DNA of 64,000 nt from Halictus rubicundus (Eukaryota; Arthropoda; Insecta; Hymenoptera; Halictidae): the NCBI RefSeq assembly GCF_050948215.1, contig NW_027488701.1:186001-250000 (forward strand), read 5' to 3'. Shown here piece after piece: positions 10,501 through 21,281 of the stretch. Each line of letters starts with the position of its first letter. Positions within the stretch are counted from its first letter, which is position 1. A model generated the notes under the pieces. The model had not been told where the DNA came from. It saw nothing but the letters and a program-made list of their open reading frames with translations, and made no database searches. A program made the position numbers and the translations under genes.

Positions 10501-12438
10501 ACTTTTTATAATAACTTTTATCATAACAATAAATTTTATATAACTTTTTCCTCCGTGAAAATGTTCTGCTCGGCTTCGTTAAGGAGTTATTAACGAAAAA
10601 CGCGGGTCAATCAGAGCGCGGATACATTGAAAATTTAAAAAAATATTTATTTCAATTCTTCCGTAAATGACCATGGGATTTCGCGAGATTGGAAATAAAA
10701 TAAAAATCACGTTCGCAACAAATGACGCGTTTATTTTATCGCGTTTTGTGTATAATCGCGTGGATGGTCTATTTGCCCGTTGGCCGGAAATATCCGCGCT
10801 TATTAAAATCGAAAATTTAACAGATTACATGTTTACGGAGAGAGAAGAGTCATCGAGTCGTTCGGGCGAAATATTAATCAATATATTGCGAATTTTAATG
10901 CGAAAGAAATATCGCCTGCGTTCGTTGAAAAATACAGAGACCAAATTTATTTCCCTTTTAAATCGTTTATGCGTTTCTAGATTTTCTAAATGCTTCTATA
11001 CTGTTTTGCGTTTGATCCATCCATTTTTAACACGAATCTATAAAATCCTCGGTCTTGTTAATCATTGTTCGTTTAGCCTGGGATGAATAATCGTTCAAAA
11101 TATAATGTTTTAAATTCGATGCTCTCAATGGGCTGATACAAAAACCTTTTAAATTCCACGAATTTGAATGTGAAGATATTTAATCTCCCGATCAAGAGCT
11201 TTCGACAGAACGTAACAAATCCGATTTTACCGTTTCCATTCGCGGGATTGGCCAGCAGGGACACGGTAGGAATCAGTGTTAGTTGTGGCCAATAATTTCA
11301 TTGTTACGTTTTCAACGCCGTAAGGAAAAAATCGGCTTGATACTCCGCGTTTTTCAGCTACAGTGAAATTTTATCTTCGACTTTTCCTCGTTTTTCATTC
11401 TACATTACCCCCGGTTCTGCTTGGTAGCGTTCACGTTCGTGTCGGCCCCACCCCCTCTGCCCTTCGCCGTTACGTCAGAGTAATAAGTTTCAGGAGCCAC
11501 TGCTCGATCGCTGGTCGTTTAATCGGCTGCGAAATATCGGAAATTGTTACATGCTTCTCGTATGCTGATTTATTTTATTTCTGCCCCCATCGATTGGCTG
11601 CCTCGATTTTACAATCACTAAATAATATAAATCCGTTTCGAAGAGGATACGTTGAGCAACAGTATCCGCTTCGTATTTTCCGCATTTCTTCACAGGTGAG
11701 GAGAGGTGTTAGCTCCACTTTTGCCAGTTCCACTATCATAATTTTTCCAGCCACGAGGCTCAGGGACAAACAGTTTCTCTGGAAATAAAGCATCGCCTCC
11801 GGAAAGGGCAAATTTTTTCGTGCAACACAGGCACGCGCGGTTTGCTAGAGTCTTACACAGAATGTATGTCGCGGTGTGTACCACCCACGTGCTCTCAGCA
11901 AATACCACCCTTTTCTTCAGTGAGAACAGAAGCATCCCGGTGGTAACAATATCGCTACCCGCTAACCGATACTACGTATCGTCCCTTTGACAGCGAAACT
12001 GTATATACGTGACATCCTTTCTTCCCACCCCTGCGACCGTCAGAGATGAGAACCGCGCCAAGGGAAGAGAATTTAGGGGGAGAATTGCTTACGGCGTTTT
12101 TAATACGTCTGATCGCCATACGGTTGACCCCTCGTGTTTTTGTTCTCTTCTGGCTACGACTTATTCCTCGTCGGTCACTCGTGACTCCTATTTAATCTGT
12201 GAATCATTGGTAGGATGATAGAAAACATGATGATGGGCTAGAAATAGTTAACGCATTGGTTACCAGCGGTTGTTTTGGCAATAGACTTCATCATATGATA
12301 TTGTTTAAGATGTCCTTTTTTAAAATGTGGTGTCATATACGGTCGGTAAAATATCGATAGAAAGAGAAATAATTACAGTAGAACCTCGCTTCGTCGACCG
12401 TCATTTATTGCTAGAACTCCTCGTCCCTTTCATACTCA
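10501..12438. other. No gene recognised
   Basis: Moderately AT-rich sequence with scattered open frames of up to about 140 codons that lack domains, codon bias and splice context. AATTACAGTAGAACCTCGCT at about 12373 resembles the end of a pogo-like element, but no partner end was found. Confidence 0.35.
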
Positions 12439-13313
12439 CAAGGGAACATAATCAGATGCGAAAATCCGATTTTGATGAAACTTGTGGGAGCTTATAGTTC
12501 TTTGAAAAATATTTCACACTTGTTTTTTTTTTATCGGCAACCATCCACTTTGAAGGGGTGAAAACAGCCCTCAAAGTTGGCGGTCAAAACCATATTTTTG
12601 GAGATATCTCGGAAACCAGAGGTCCAAAAAATTTGAATTTTTTTTTAAATTGTGTGTTTTTCACACTTTTTTTTTTTTAAAGTTTGTTGTTTAAACAATA
12701 TATTAAAAATTTGATTTTTTTGCGGCGCGCCGTAATTATAATTAGCACCGCGTCACGCTGCTACCTGCGCCACCTTCTTTCGCTACTAATAAAATAATAA
12801 ACGACACATAACCCAGTGGTATTGTTTAAAATACTATACAGGTTTATACTAAATGCTTATATTTCGATAAAACCAGCCAGAATTCCTTCCTACGCACGCC
12901 AGGCGCAAGAATATCTTCCATTATGCATAATTATTGTTAAATGGCAAAAAAAAATCCTGAAACATGTACCCCCTATTTTGGATCAAAGATCACACACCCA
13001 AGTTTACATTAAAATGAACTAACAATAAATAAGGGAAACTGAAGAAAAATCAAATTTTTAATATATTGTTTAAACAAGAAGCTTTTGTTAAAATTTTCTT
13101 GCGCGACTACATTTCCCATTGAAAAACACACAATTTAAAAAAAAATTCAAATTTTTTCGACGTCTGGTTTCCGAGATATCCCAAAAAATATGGTTTTAAC
13201 GCCCGAGTGTATGGTTGCTGATAAAAAAGCACGTGTCAAATTTCTTTCAAAGAACTATAAGCTCCCATAAGTCTCATCAAAATGGGATTTTCGCATCTGA
13301 ATATGATCCCTTG
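12439..13313. mobile_element. Foldback element with CAAGGGAACATAAT-type ends
   Basis: The left end CAAGGGAACATAATCAGATG pairs with the right end CATCTGAATATGATCCCTTG. The arms continue inward for about 280 bp each (TTTGATGAAAC, GGAGATATCTCGGAAACCAG and TTGTTTAAACAATATATT have inverted partners at 13050-13290). The centre (about 12720-13020) is single copy. There is no transposase. I could not define a target duplication. Confidence 0.75.
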
Positions 13314-13814
13314 CCAGTATCGCCAGATAAGGTGAGGCAGCACAAATTGACGGGAAAAAGTTACCCTCTGTCTGCCAGTACCGGATTAGTCAGATATAAA
13401 ACCCGTCATGTTACCGGGGGCTAGAACTTTCTGTGAACAATATTTTTTAGTGTTGGTGTTAATTTTTAAAACATAAACGCATGCTCTTCTGTGTAAAAAA
13501 GAGATATTGTACATACATAGTACAAATTAAAAAGTACTAACATAGCTATATTTCAGATGTCAGTTTTATTTCGGTATCTATTTCAGACGTTAAAACCACG
13601 TCTTGAAAAAGACGTCTTTAGGGGAGTCATATCGTCGTCATTTATTTCAATAATTCATCATAGATTTGAAGATACGAATTTTGGCCACGAACTCGGCCGA
13701 ATTCGCCACTGTGCGATGGCTGGCAACTTGAGGTTGTACTCACACCCGAGTCGGAGCTTTCGTTGACACATGTTTAGAAAGTTAGGGGTCTTTACTGTGG
13801 ACGATACCTTGTTC

Positions 13815-14255
13815 TTAAGGGAGCCGGCAGGCATTTGGCCTTGACTGTCACGCTATGTTATCCTGTGCCTTTTTTCTAGACATTTTACGTCTTAAATAAG
13901 TAAGTAATCAATTAAAAATGCATACCACCGTGTTTGTACATGTCTTCGCTACGTCTGTATAGAGCCCTTTTTTCGATACGAACACTAAATCTCGCGAAAT
14001 TAAGAGAATCTCTCAGCGGCAGCCATCTTGTGACGTCATACTTGCTTCAGAATTCGAATTTTCTGCCGAATATTGTTAATTACTCCCCGATGAGGTAGAA
14101 ATTCGAAATTTGGGCTCTATACAGACATAAATTGGACTTTTAGGAAACACAAGTGACCACTTTTAAACTGCTCATTGCAATATTGAAGCGATAGTTTGAA
14201 AAGGTTTTGACCCATGTATAAGCATATGGATTTCAAACCCTGCCGGCCCCCTTAA
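13815..14255. mobile_element. piggyBac-type MITE (TTAA flanks)
   Basis: It is bounded by TTAA at 13815-13818 and 14252-14255. The termini GGGAGCCGGCAGG and CCTGCCGGCCCCC are inverted repeats, and inner inverted blocks GTCTGTATAGAGCCC and GGGCTCTATACAGAC lie at about 13954 and 14116. At 441 bp it has no coding capacity. TTAA duplication is the signature of piggyBac-type transposition. Confidence 0.8.
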
Positions 14256-14455
14256 GGGATCTGGCCGCGGAGTGGGGATGGGCGAGGGTGTCTTCTAGGA
14301 GCGCGAGTGACTTCTCATTACTTATCGTGGAACCATCCGGAGACGTATTCGGCACTTTAAGTAATTTTGCGAGTGAATCGATCTGGGAGCAGGAGCAAGT
14401 GTGTGAAGTGAGAACAACATAATTCCACATCGTCATTCTTGTAATATTCAGACAA

Positions 14456-14638
14456 GTAAGTATTTTTATTGCTACTATTTGTTATCGTTCGTGTTTTTGC
14501 TTATGCTCTTCCGCTATATTTGTTACATTGATATAACTTCTCTTAATTTCCGTATATATCTCTTTAATTAATGTTTAAATTAGTATGTTTTCTTATAAAC
14601 CATGCCACAGAAATTTTGACTGTATTTTTCAATTCTAG
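14456..14638 (+). other. Predicted intron upstream of the 14650 start codon
   Basis: ACAA|GTAAGTATT at 14455/14456 is a strong donor. TTTTTCAATTCTAG|G at 14638/14639 has a pyrimidine tract and AG acceptor. The 183-bp distance is normal for insect introns. The exon on its left would be 5' untranslated sequence whose start I cannot fix; it lies just downstream of the TTAA MITE ending at 14255. Confidence 0.55.
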
Positions 14639-14649
14639 GCAAGCAAACA

Positions 14650-14851
14650 ATGGAAACTGCAACGTGGACGGTGGTTCAGTTCATCGAAGATGGCAGCATG
14701 GAGGCAGTGCTAACAAAGTGGTTAGAGGGCGAAAATTGTTACTGGCCACCACTGCAACGGGGTCGTTTGATGACCGCAATAAAAAAAATGGAGGCCAGTA
14801 ACAATTTATGGACCAAGTACAAGGTCAAGATTTTTAGAAACAGCACTTTCG
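14650..14851 (+). CDS. N-terminal coding exon, DUF4806-associated type (partial)
   Basis: The ATG at 14650 lies 11 bases into the predicted exon (14639-14851). It encodes METATWTVVQFIEDGSMEAV, then a TKWLEGENCYWPP block and RGRLMTAIKKMEASNNLWTK, and ends at TTTCG|GTAAGT, a consensus donor at 14852. Short N-terminal domains of this kind (WxVVxF...VP.xWl....CyWPp) are, from memory, found on multi-copy ant and aphid proteins that carry a C-terminal DUF4806 domain; their function is unknown. No downstream exon is recognisable before the repeats at 15.6 kb, so this may be a gene whose later exons lie far away, or a truncated duplicate. The exon itself is undamaged. Confidence 0.55.
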
Positions 14852-15593
14852 GTAAGTTACAATTTGTTCAGGATTCAAGCGTTGGAATTCGGCGGCTATT
14901 GTCTCAACTGGCGACCGCTGTATCATACAGTTTTTGTCTCGTATGTCAACACGCGGCAAGAACGCGTGTCGCCGTTGCTCGACACCGCGTAGCAACAGTT
15001 TCGTCTCTCATTGGCCGAATTTCAACGCTCGAATCCTTCAAATCGAGACAAACAAGGATTATCCGATTCGGGAGCACCAATCACGGTGCTCCACATTCGA
15101 TGGTCCTTGTTATTGAAGGCATCTGCGTGTGCCTTCTCGCTCTCTTAATGTTCGTCACTCGCATCACGCTGCTTAACGCTCTTAACGTTCGTCTTCAGTC
15201 ATATTTCTCGCGCTAGTTTGCTGCTCGCGCTCGTCTCGCTCAGGTCAGATTTCAAAATCTCTCGCTCGGAGACTCTCGCGATCTCGAACTGCTCTTTCGC
15301 AGTATTTTCTACAATCTTCCGCGCCACGTTACGTGCATTCTGCCGCGTGTTGAAGATCTCCGTCGCCCGCGTTAAAGATTTCCGTATCGCGGTGGCACGC
15401 GTTTCGCGTTCCGACGGCAGAAATCTGCACGCGCAAGATATCCGTCCATCCGCCGGCTCGCGATTCTCGATCGCGCTTTCTCTCTCTCGATCGTGCGCAC
15501 CTCGTGACGTCCTCGTTCTCTCCATCGCTCGCGAGTGACCGGCTGGTCGTGCCGCCTGTGATCGGTCTGCGATCAATAAAGTGCAGTTTAATA

Positions 15594-15594
<1 letters not shown>
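14852..15594. other. GC-richer sequence, unassigned, ends near AATAAAG
   Basis: From 14880 to 15590 the base composition rises, with many TCGCG and CTCGC words and an AATAAAG at about 15573 just before the CT repeat. This could be an LTR or the 3' part of a transcript. I found no matching second copy in the window, so I leave it unassigned. Confidence 0.25.

Positions 15595-15642
<48 letters not shown>
15595..15642. repeat. (CT)n microsatellite
   Basis: About 24 uninterrupted CT units. Confidence 0.95.
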
Positions 15643-15644
<2 letters not shown>

Positions 15645-15939
15645 CAAACTCTGACTCTCTACTTCCGCGACCGCGACCTACCTCGCATATATAGCCCGAT
15701 GGTCCTTAATACATACACCCGAATCGGATCACCTACATCGCTCGCGGTCGTCGCACCTTCCTTACTCTCTCACATTCATTCGCACCCGCTCGCTCGGGCA
15801 TTCACCTGTCGTTGCGTTGATGTTTTTCGGCCATCCGCGGACGACCTGCTCCACAAAAACGCTGGTCGTTTTTGCGTTTTCGCTGACCTAATCGGCGATT
15901 TCCGCCAACGGCTCCGTCCCCTACGTTTATGTTAAACAA

Positions 15940-16190
15940 AAACGAACAAACAAAAAGAAACAAAGAAACAACTGACAAACTAAAACATGAAAATAAACAA
16001 ACAAACAAACTTATATTTTATATATATTTATTTTTTATTTATTTATTTTTATTTCCTTACAGAATATTTATTATATAATTTATGATAGGGGAATATTCAA
16101 AGTAAAATTAAAATTAAACAGAAACAAACAAACAAAACAAACTAAAACATCGAAATAAACAAACAAACAAACGAAAAGAAAAGAAATCAT
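15940..16190. repeat. CAAA-rich tandem segments
   Basis: Two related blocks with ACAAACTAAAACAT followed by AAATAAACAAACAAACAAAC lie on either side of a TTTA-rich spacer. Simple-sequence expansion; no gene. Confidence 0.7.
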
Positions 16191-16249
16191 CTATAATAAT
16201 AATTATGATTAATATTGATGCCGCGGCCTCTTGGAAATAACATTGTAGC

Positions 16250-16420
16250 GGCGTGAAGTGAGCGTGAAGAGAGAAAGAGAAAGAATGTGTCAGTACGCGT
16301 GAAGTGAGCATGAAGAAAGAGAGCGAGGATGAACAAATGAGCGTGAAGAAAGAGAGCGAGTATGAACAAATGAGCGCGAAGGAAGAGAGAGAAAGAATGA
16401 GTAAATACGTGTGAAGGAGC
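16250..16420. repeat. Degenerate 32-bp tandem repeat (GCGTGAAG-type)
   Basis: Units reading GAGCGTGAAGAAAGAGAGCG and then AGTATGAACAAAT recur about every 32 bp with interruptions. The antisense strand gives leucine- and serine-rich frames that I regard as artefacts. Confidence 0.65.
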
Positions 16421-17413
16421 GAAAGAAAAGATAGAACGTAGAGACGCGTGCGTGTAGTTTTCACCAGAAGCAAACGAACCAGCGTGTGAGACGGTTGCAA
16501 ACCGCGTGTAAAAAAGTAATAAAAGTGAATTCCAAGAATACAGCGTGAAAAGTGTGTTAGAAAAATCGAAGTAAGCAAACGGTCGAGGCAGGCCATGTGG
16601 TTTTTGTCAGCGCGTTGCCCTTCCACAAGGGAAAGTCCTTTAGCTTGGGGGTGTCATAAACAAGGGGGCATACTGTCGAAGGCGTTCTCACGGCTGAGGA
16701 TTTTTGGGACAGCAGGACATTCTGATTCTGACTGTCGTCGTGTACAGTTGTCGTGAATAAAGATTCATAGTATTTTGTAATACGCCCACATTTATTTAAG
16801 TTAACGATATCGCGTTATCTATCTTTCTAGTACTTTCTTACAAGTGAATAAAAGAAGCCTAACAACATTATAAAAATAATTTATAATTACTTTGTATTTA
16901 AATTATATAATAAGAATTATATTTATTATTATTTTAATTTATAGTTATTATTATTTATTTTAGTTTATTTTATCGCCTGTGTGTGATGAAAGCAGCCTCT
17001 CTTTTTTTAGCCCCGCATCCGCTGGCGGTACTCCGCCCGCTTTATCAGCTTGGCCAATTTATTCTGAAACATAATATTATGCTTTATAATTTTTTAATTA
17101 TTCACCATTTATTTATTATTTTATTATTTCTTCATTTATTCTATATTTACTTACATAAGAATCATAATTTAGCCTAGCCGTGGAGGTGGGCGGGGGCCCA
17201 CGTTCAAATGGCCTCGGGATGCGGGAGGGCGGAAAGTTGGGCGGCAACAATTTTACCGCAATGGGCGACGGTATCTGCGAGGCCCGTGGCGTTGGGGCGG
17301 ATGGCCCCTGTTCTAAGGACATTTTTTCAAATTTGATGGTGTTTGGTTCCATAATTCTGGAAAAGAAAAAAGAATTACTTCATGCGCCGTCTCGAAAATG
17401 TCGGATTCAAATT
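16421..17413. other. No gene recognised
   Basis: The left part holds AATAAAG at about 16758 and a second AATAAA at about 16846. The centre (16850-17160) is very AT-rich with ATT runs, and 17170-17310 is GC-rich. None of the frames resembles a protein I know. Confidence 0.35.
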
Positions 17414-17788
17414 GACGCGTATTATAGTGTTGTTTGGAATTTGGAAGTGTGCAAGAACGGTTTTTTCGGGATCGTATCGGATTCTCGAACAAAGATTGTA
17501 AGTCATTGCAGGTGTGCAATAATTCGAAAGAATCGGTTACCCAATCGTTGGGACGGGTCGGAAATCCATAGGATCGAGATCAATCACTGAAGAGCAAAAT
17601 TCTTCACTGATTCGTCTCGACCCCATGGATTTCCGACACGTCCGAACGATTCAGTGCACGACTCTTGCGAATTATTGCACACCGGCAGTCACTCACAATC
17701 TTTGTTCGAGAATATGATACGATGTCGAACAAAACATTCTCGCACACTTCTAAATTGTATATATCACTATAACACTTCACGACGCGTC
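17414..17788. repeat. Imperfect inverted repeat (long hairpin)
   Basis: The left arm 17414-17589 pairs with the right arm 17600-17788 around a short centre near 17595. Matching blocks include GACGCGT/ACGCGTC, TTCTCGAACAAAGATTGT/ACAATCTTTGTTCGAGAA, TGTGCAATAATTCG/CGAATTATTGCACA and GGAAATCCAT/ATGGATTTCC. The arms have diverged substantially. It may be an old MITE; transcribed, it would form a long hairpin RNA. Confidence 0.65.
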
Positions 17789-17956
17789 CAACGAATCAAG
17801 TCTATTCGTCTAATGTAACAAAAATGTTTATATCTCAGAAACGGTTGACCTTTCGACCTATGTTTACTATAGCTTTTTCACTCAGCACTGTGTATCCTAT
17901 ATACCATATAAATATTGAATGGTTTTTTTTTAACACCCTGTATATATATATATAAC

Positions 17957-18108
17957 ATGTATCCAACGGCAGAAGGTGAAGTTTTCAAGCTACTACACGC
18001 TGTAAGGAAAATAAATTGTAGGGACAACCTGAGAATAAATGAAGGGATCGTTTGCGGTGCAATTACAAAATTGTCTCTACCTGAAATACTTGCACTTGTG
18101 AAGACCAT
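17957..18108 (+). pseudogene. LRR-type gene fragment, outside the palindrome
   Basis: It encodes MYPTAEGEVFKLLHAVRKIN, CRDNLRINEGIVCGAI and so on, close to the fragments at 24407-24547 and 27706-27840 but without the preceding LTHLKTLEI repeat. It carries an extra codon relative to the others (ITKLSLPEILAL in place of IRNCLYLKYLHL). Sequence resembling the following unit (CATAGGGTGGATAATAAAAA and GGTCATTCAAAATAGGCAGA) continues to about 18470. Confidence 0.5.
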
Positions 18109-18484
18109 TCAACGTTTATGAACTCAATGGATACATATATAGAAACAACTTATCGTGATCATGAATAAATTACTTCTGTGAATTTGATTGCAAAGTGGGA
18201 GAACATCGACTCGATAATTTCATAGGGTGGATAATAAAAATCTCCTTGTGGATTTTAACAAAAGAACACACCCCCCCCCCGCCCTAAAGAACAAATTCGG
18301 TCATTCAAAATAGGCAGAATTTTTCATCGAAATAGATAGTTTTTTGCAAATATCTCGGAAAATAAAGAGACCGCCGTACTGTGCGGACTAATGGCCTGTT
18401 TTTGGGCACTTCTCGTAATTTGGTTATTAATGTATAAATATGTATCAGAAATTGTTTGCAGAAAATTAAATTTACTGTGGCGGC

Positions 18485-18600
18485 CGTGCAAATAGCACGC
18501 CGACGAACCGCCAATATACATTGTAAACGCGGCGGCGACCGTCCTCGGAAAGCCGCAAAGAAACACGTGAAGATCGGCTCCGGGGACGGTCGCCATCTGT
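18485..18600. repeat. GC-rich block, inverted relative to 28750-28860
   Basis: GCACGCCGACGAACCGCCAA and the following GCGGCGGCGACCGTCC recur as a reverse complement in 28757-28840. It may be part of a diverged LTR; AATAAAGACG lies at about 18702. Confidence 0.4.
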
Positions 18601-19074
18601 TAAACAATTGACTGACGCGAGGGAGAGGTGGTCAGTCAAAGGTATGCGATCGACACTCGGTCGCGAACGTCGATACAGGGCAGTCGACGGTCCACCGACC
18701 AATAAAGACGTATACCACCGAACACGGCCTCGATCATTACACCGGACACCCACATTTACCAATATAATTAATAAATTTAACAAAGATTTTATTTTTAAAA
18801 ACATTCAATTTAAAACGAAATTAATAATAAATGAAGTATATGCAAAATTAGTAATAAGAGACTTGAGCAAATTATAATAGTAGTAAACAAAATAAGCAAA
18901 CTTAACAAATCACTATTCGCTATAAACAATTTCGATCTATCTTTACATTCTTATTACTTTTCCAGTAGGTGTAAAACATATATTAAAAACAAATTAAGAA
19001 TACGTAAAATGACATGATGCGAGTTACATGATGCGTAGTAGACATGATGCGCCTCCCCTCAGGTCAATCAACGA

Positions 19075-19440
19075 ATGGGGATGAGTCTTTCGGGATTTTC
19101 GGGTCCATCCCTTGGAAGAGTTGGACACCAACGAGATGGCCAGCAAACGGACCCCGGACAGCAAACGCAGCAGTCATTCCGTTGTTATCAGACTTTCGCG
19201 ATCGTACGCAACCACAGCACTTTCAATCGGATCCCGTTACCCAATATTAAATTGGCGGGTAACTTTTCGGCGATACGGGTACGCGACGCGTTCACAACGG
19301 TGAATCCGAGCCTTACAACCTCGGGTGGATATACAGTGGAAATCCGCGCGGCACACTCGATAGTCGCATCGCAAAACACTGGATCAGGTTATTCGGCTAT
19401 CGAAACTTGCCAGTTAGTCGTTCCTAAACCATTCGAGAGT
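19075..19440 (+). pseudogene. Unrecognised protein fragment 1 (possible capsid-like)
   Basis: An open frame starts MGMSLSGFSGPSLGRVGHQR, has a Gln-rich linker (QQTDPGQQTQQ), and then a segment with alternating hydrophobic residues typical of beta structure (FAIVRNHSTFN, FSAIRVRDAFTTVNP, GGYTVEIRAAHSIV). It runs into LINE-like sequence near 19450 and has no natural end. Codon use is more GC-rich than the flanks. A fragment of a viral structural protein integrated in the genome is one possibility, but I recognise no family and cannot claim it. The mirrored copy is at 60264-60629, with one Ile/Val difference. Confidence 0.3.
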
Positions 19441-19477
19441 AAAATATTATTGTTTTCATTTATTGAAACAGCCCCTT

Positions 19478-19800
19478 GCGGGCCACACGGGGATACCGCT
19501 CCATCTCCGTCAAGGTGGTGGGCCTCCTCGCAACGGTTCCATCGTTCCATTTGGCGGCGGCAGAGCGTGGGAAGTTATACCACATCGCCTGCTCGTTCCG
19601 CCGCCCGGTGGAGGTGGAGCTTATGCGCGGGGAGGATGAGGAGCTTGTGGCTCTGATACGCCAAGCCCGGGCGGATACGTTTGCTGAATGGGGGAAACTG
19701 CTCGCTACGGAAAACACTTCAACAAGCAAGCGCTTTAAGAGAAGCTTTCCTAGGCGTATCAAGCAGAGATTGGTGCGTGTCACAAGCACATTCGAAGCGA
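19478..19800 (+). pseudogene. LINE ORF2 fragment (post-RT region)
   Basis: The frame reads RATRGYRSISVKVVGLLATV, PSFHLAAAERGKLYHIACSF and then RPVEVELMRGEDEELVALIR. The RGYRTIS...AGLLPL.LLA.ER pattern is the region after the RT catalytic core in R1/jockey-like insect LINEs. It sits between the two unrecognised fragments, as if inserted into or recombined with one gene. No finger or 3' end is present. Confidence 0.6.
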
Positions 19801-20188
19801 GATCACCGTCACAACGCTAAACTGGTGCGGATACCTACACAGACTGAGCCTAATCAAGATGCATGGGGTACTAAGTACCAAAAAGTGGGATCCGATAATC
19901 TCTGGGGATTGAAATGTACAGAAGTGAATGTGTGGCCTACCCATGTTGTCGGCGCTAGTATGTATGAGATACATCCTGACATAGAAGCAAATAACCCCAG
20001 CGTTAGGTGTTATGGAGCGACTGATACATATTGGATGATCTCGACAACTGTTGCTGGGGCTAAGGAGCAGTTTATAATTAGGCCGAAACAGCCGTTTATA
20101 TTTTTCTGCAAAGGACTTGTTAGAGTTGTTTTAGCTCATGTAATTGTTAGCAAAAACAAACTTCCTTCAGGACAGTGCATTTATGCGT
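19801..20188 (+). pseudogene. Unrecognised protein fragment 2
   Basis: The frame includes VRIPTQTEPNQDAWGTKYQK, WGLKCTEVNVWPTHVVGASM and TVAGAKEQFIIRPKQPFIFF. It is rich in aromatic residues and beta-branched residues, as in structural proteins, and runs up to the start of the LTR at 20189, where it is cut. It may belong to the same original gene as fragment 1 (19075-19440), since only the LINE-like piece separates them. Family unknown. The mirrored copy is at 59516-59903. Confidence 0.3.
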
Positions 20189-21022
20189 TGTCACGTCCGG
20201 TGGTTCGACCGTAAATGAATAAACGCTTAGATAAAGAATTAGTATTAATTATTATAGAAAAACCCGATGATGTCGCGCGAGAGGAAATAAAATAAGATTA
20301 AAGTATATGTTAGCAATTCTACGCAGTTAGGTAGCGCGGAAAAAGACTCCAACTTATCTTCCTGCAAGACACGCAGACGAAGATCAGTTTACACCTTGGA
20401 AACAAACAAGAAGAATATTATGCCGAATTACAAGAAAAGACGTCGACTTCATAAGTAAAAGAACCCTGGCAACACACAGCTGACTAATCAGGAGACATTG
20501 AGAAGATCAACTCCTCAAAATGAGTTCAGTCAGTTAGTAAAAGATCCATACGTTAGACGCGTCGTGCAATTATTAACAGTTCTTTTTAAAATCTACGAGT
20601 TTCGACGTATAAGTCCCGCGAAGTGCTCGTGAAAGTTCAGCAACTTCGACCTGCGAGCCACTGCGGAAAACCAGCGACTACAACCTGCGAGCGCCCTCCC
20701 GAAATCAGCGACTGCAAACTTGCGAGCGATCTCCAAGAATCAGCGACTCGATAAATTAATATTATTATAAAGCGAAACACTTGTAAGCCCTCTAGCTTAT
20801 GCGCTATACAAAATCCCTGCTTGTAAAGTAAAGTCAAACTTCGAATATCTGATTCAGCACCTAATTCTGAATAAATCGATAATTTTGTTGTTTTTTAAAA
20901 ATACGGATACAACTTATTTAATCAATCCTCAATTTCCCGAATCGTAGCCGATGAATGCAGGTAGGTTCAAAACTGCGACTTATCCCCAAAAAATTATAAT
21001 CCGCCCCACCTGGGACATAACA
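20189..21022 (+). repeat. 5' LTR of element A
   Basis: 834 bp, TG...CA bounded, with AATAAATCGATAATTTTGTT near 20869. Its GCGACT-rich part at 20640-20750 holds several imperfect repeats of CCTGCGAG. Confidence 0.75.
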
Positions 21023-21027
21023 AAAAT

Positions 21028-21045
21028 TGGTGACAGCGGTGGGAT
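21028..21045 (+). promoter_or_regulatory. Primer binding site, tRNA-Leu type (17/18)
   Basis: TGGTGACAGCGGTGGGAT is complementary to the 3' end of tRNA-Leu (ATCCCACCGCTGCCA plus CCA) with one mismatch. It lies 5 bases after the LTR. The element at 39238 has the perfect 18-base version. Confidence 0.7.
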
Positions 21046-21281
21046 AAAGCGCAGTGACAAAGACCTTTGATCAACAAAATATTAGAAAGTTTTGGAAAGA
21101 ACCTTCAATATATGAGTATGTATATCGGAAAATTAGTCCAGAGAAGCTGCTATCAATCCTCAGCACATCAACTTGTATGGGTAAACCAGTGATAAATTAC
21201 ATCAGAAACCCTGATATCCCAGAGACCAACTATATAAAATCGATGAAGGTAATAGCGGGACAAAGGATCAATTCAGAAAGA

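Noticed and set aside
12373..12420. pogo/Tigger-like end ACAGTAGAACCTCG, also a weaker one near 1944
   Set aside because: No matching opposite end or transposase was found; the motif alone is too short.
15140..15590. LTR ending at AATAAAG
   Set aside because: No second copy, TG/CA ends or target duplication could be found in the window.
16114..16626. 170-codon minus-strand frame with hydrophobic repeats
   Set aside because: It runs through a degenerate GA-rich 32-bp tandem repeat; no domain, and the repeated SLSFF-type words are by-products.
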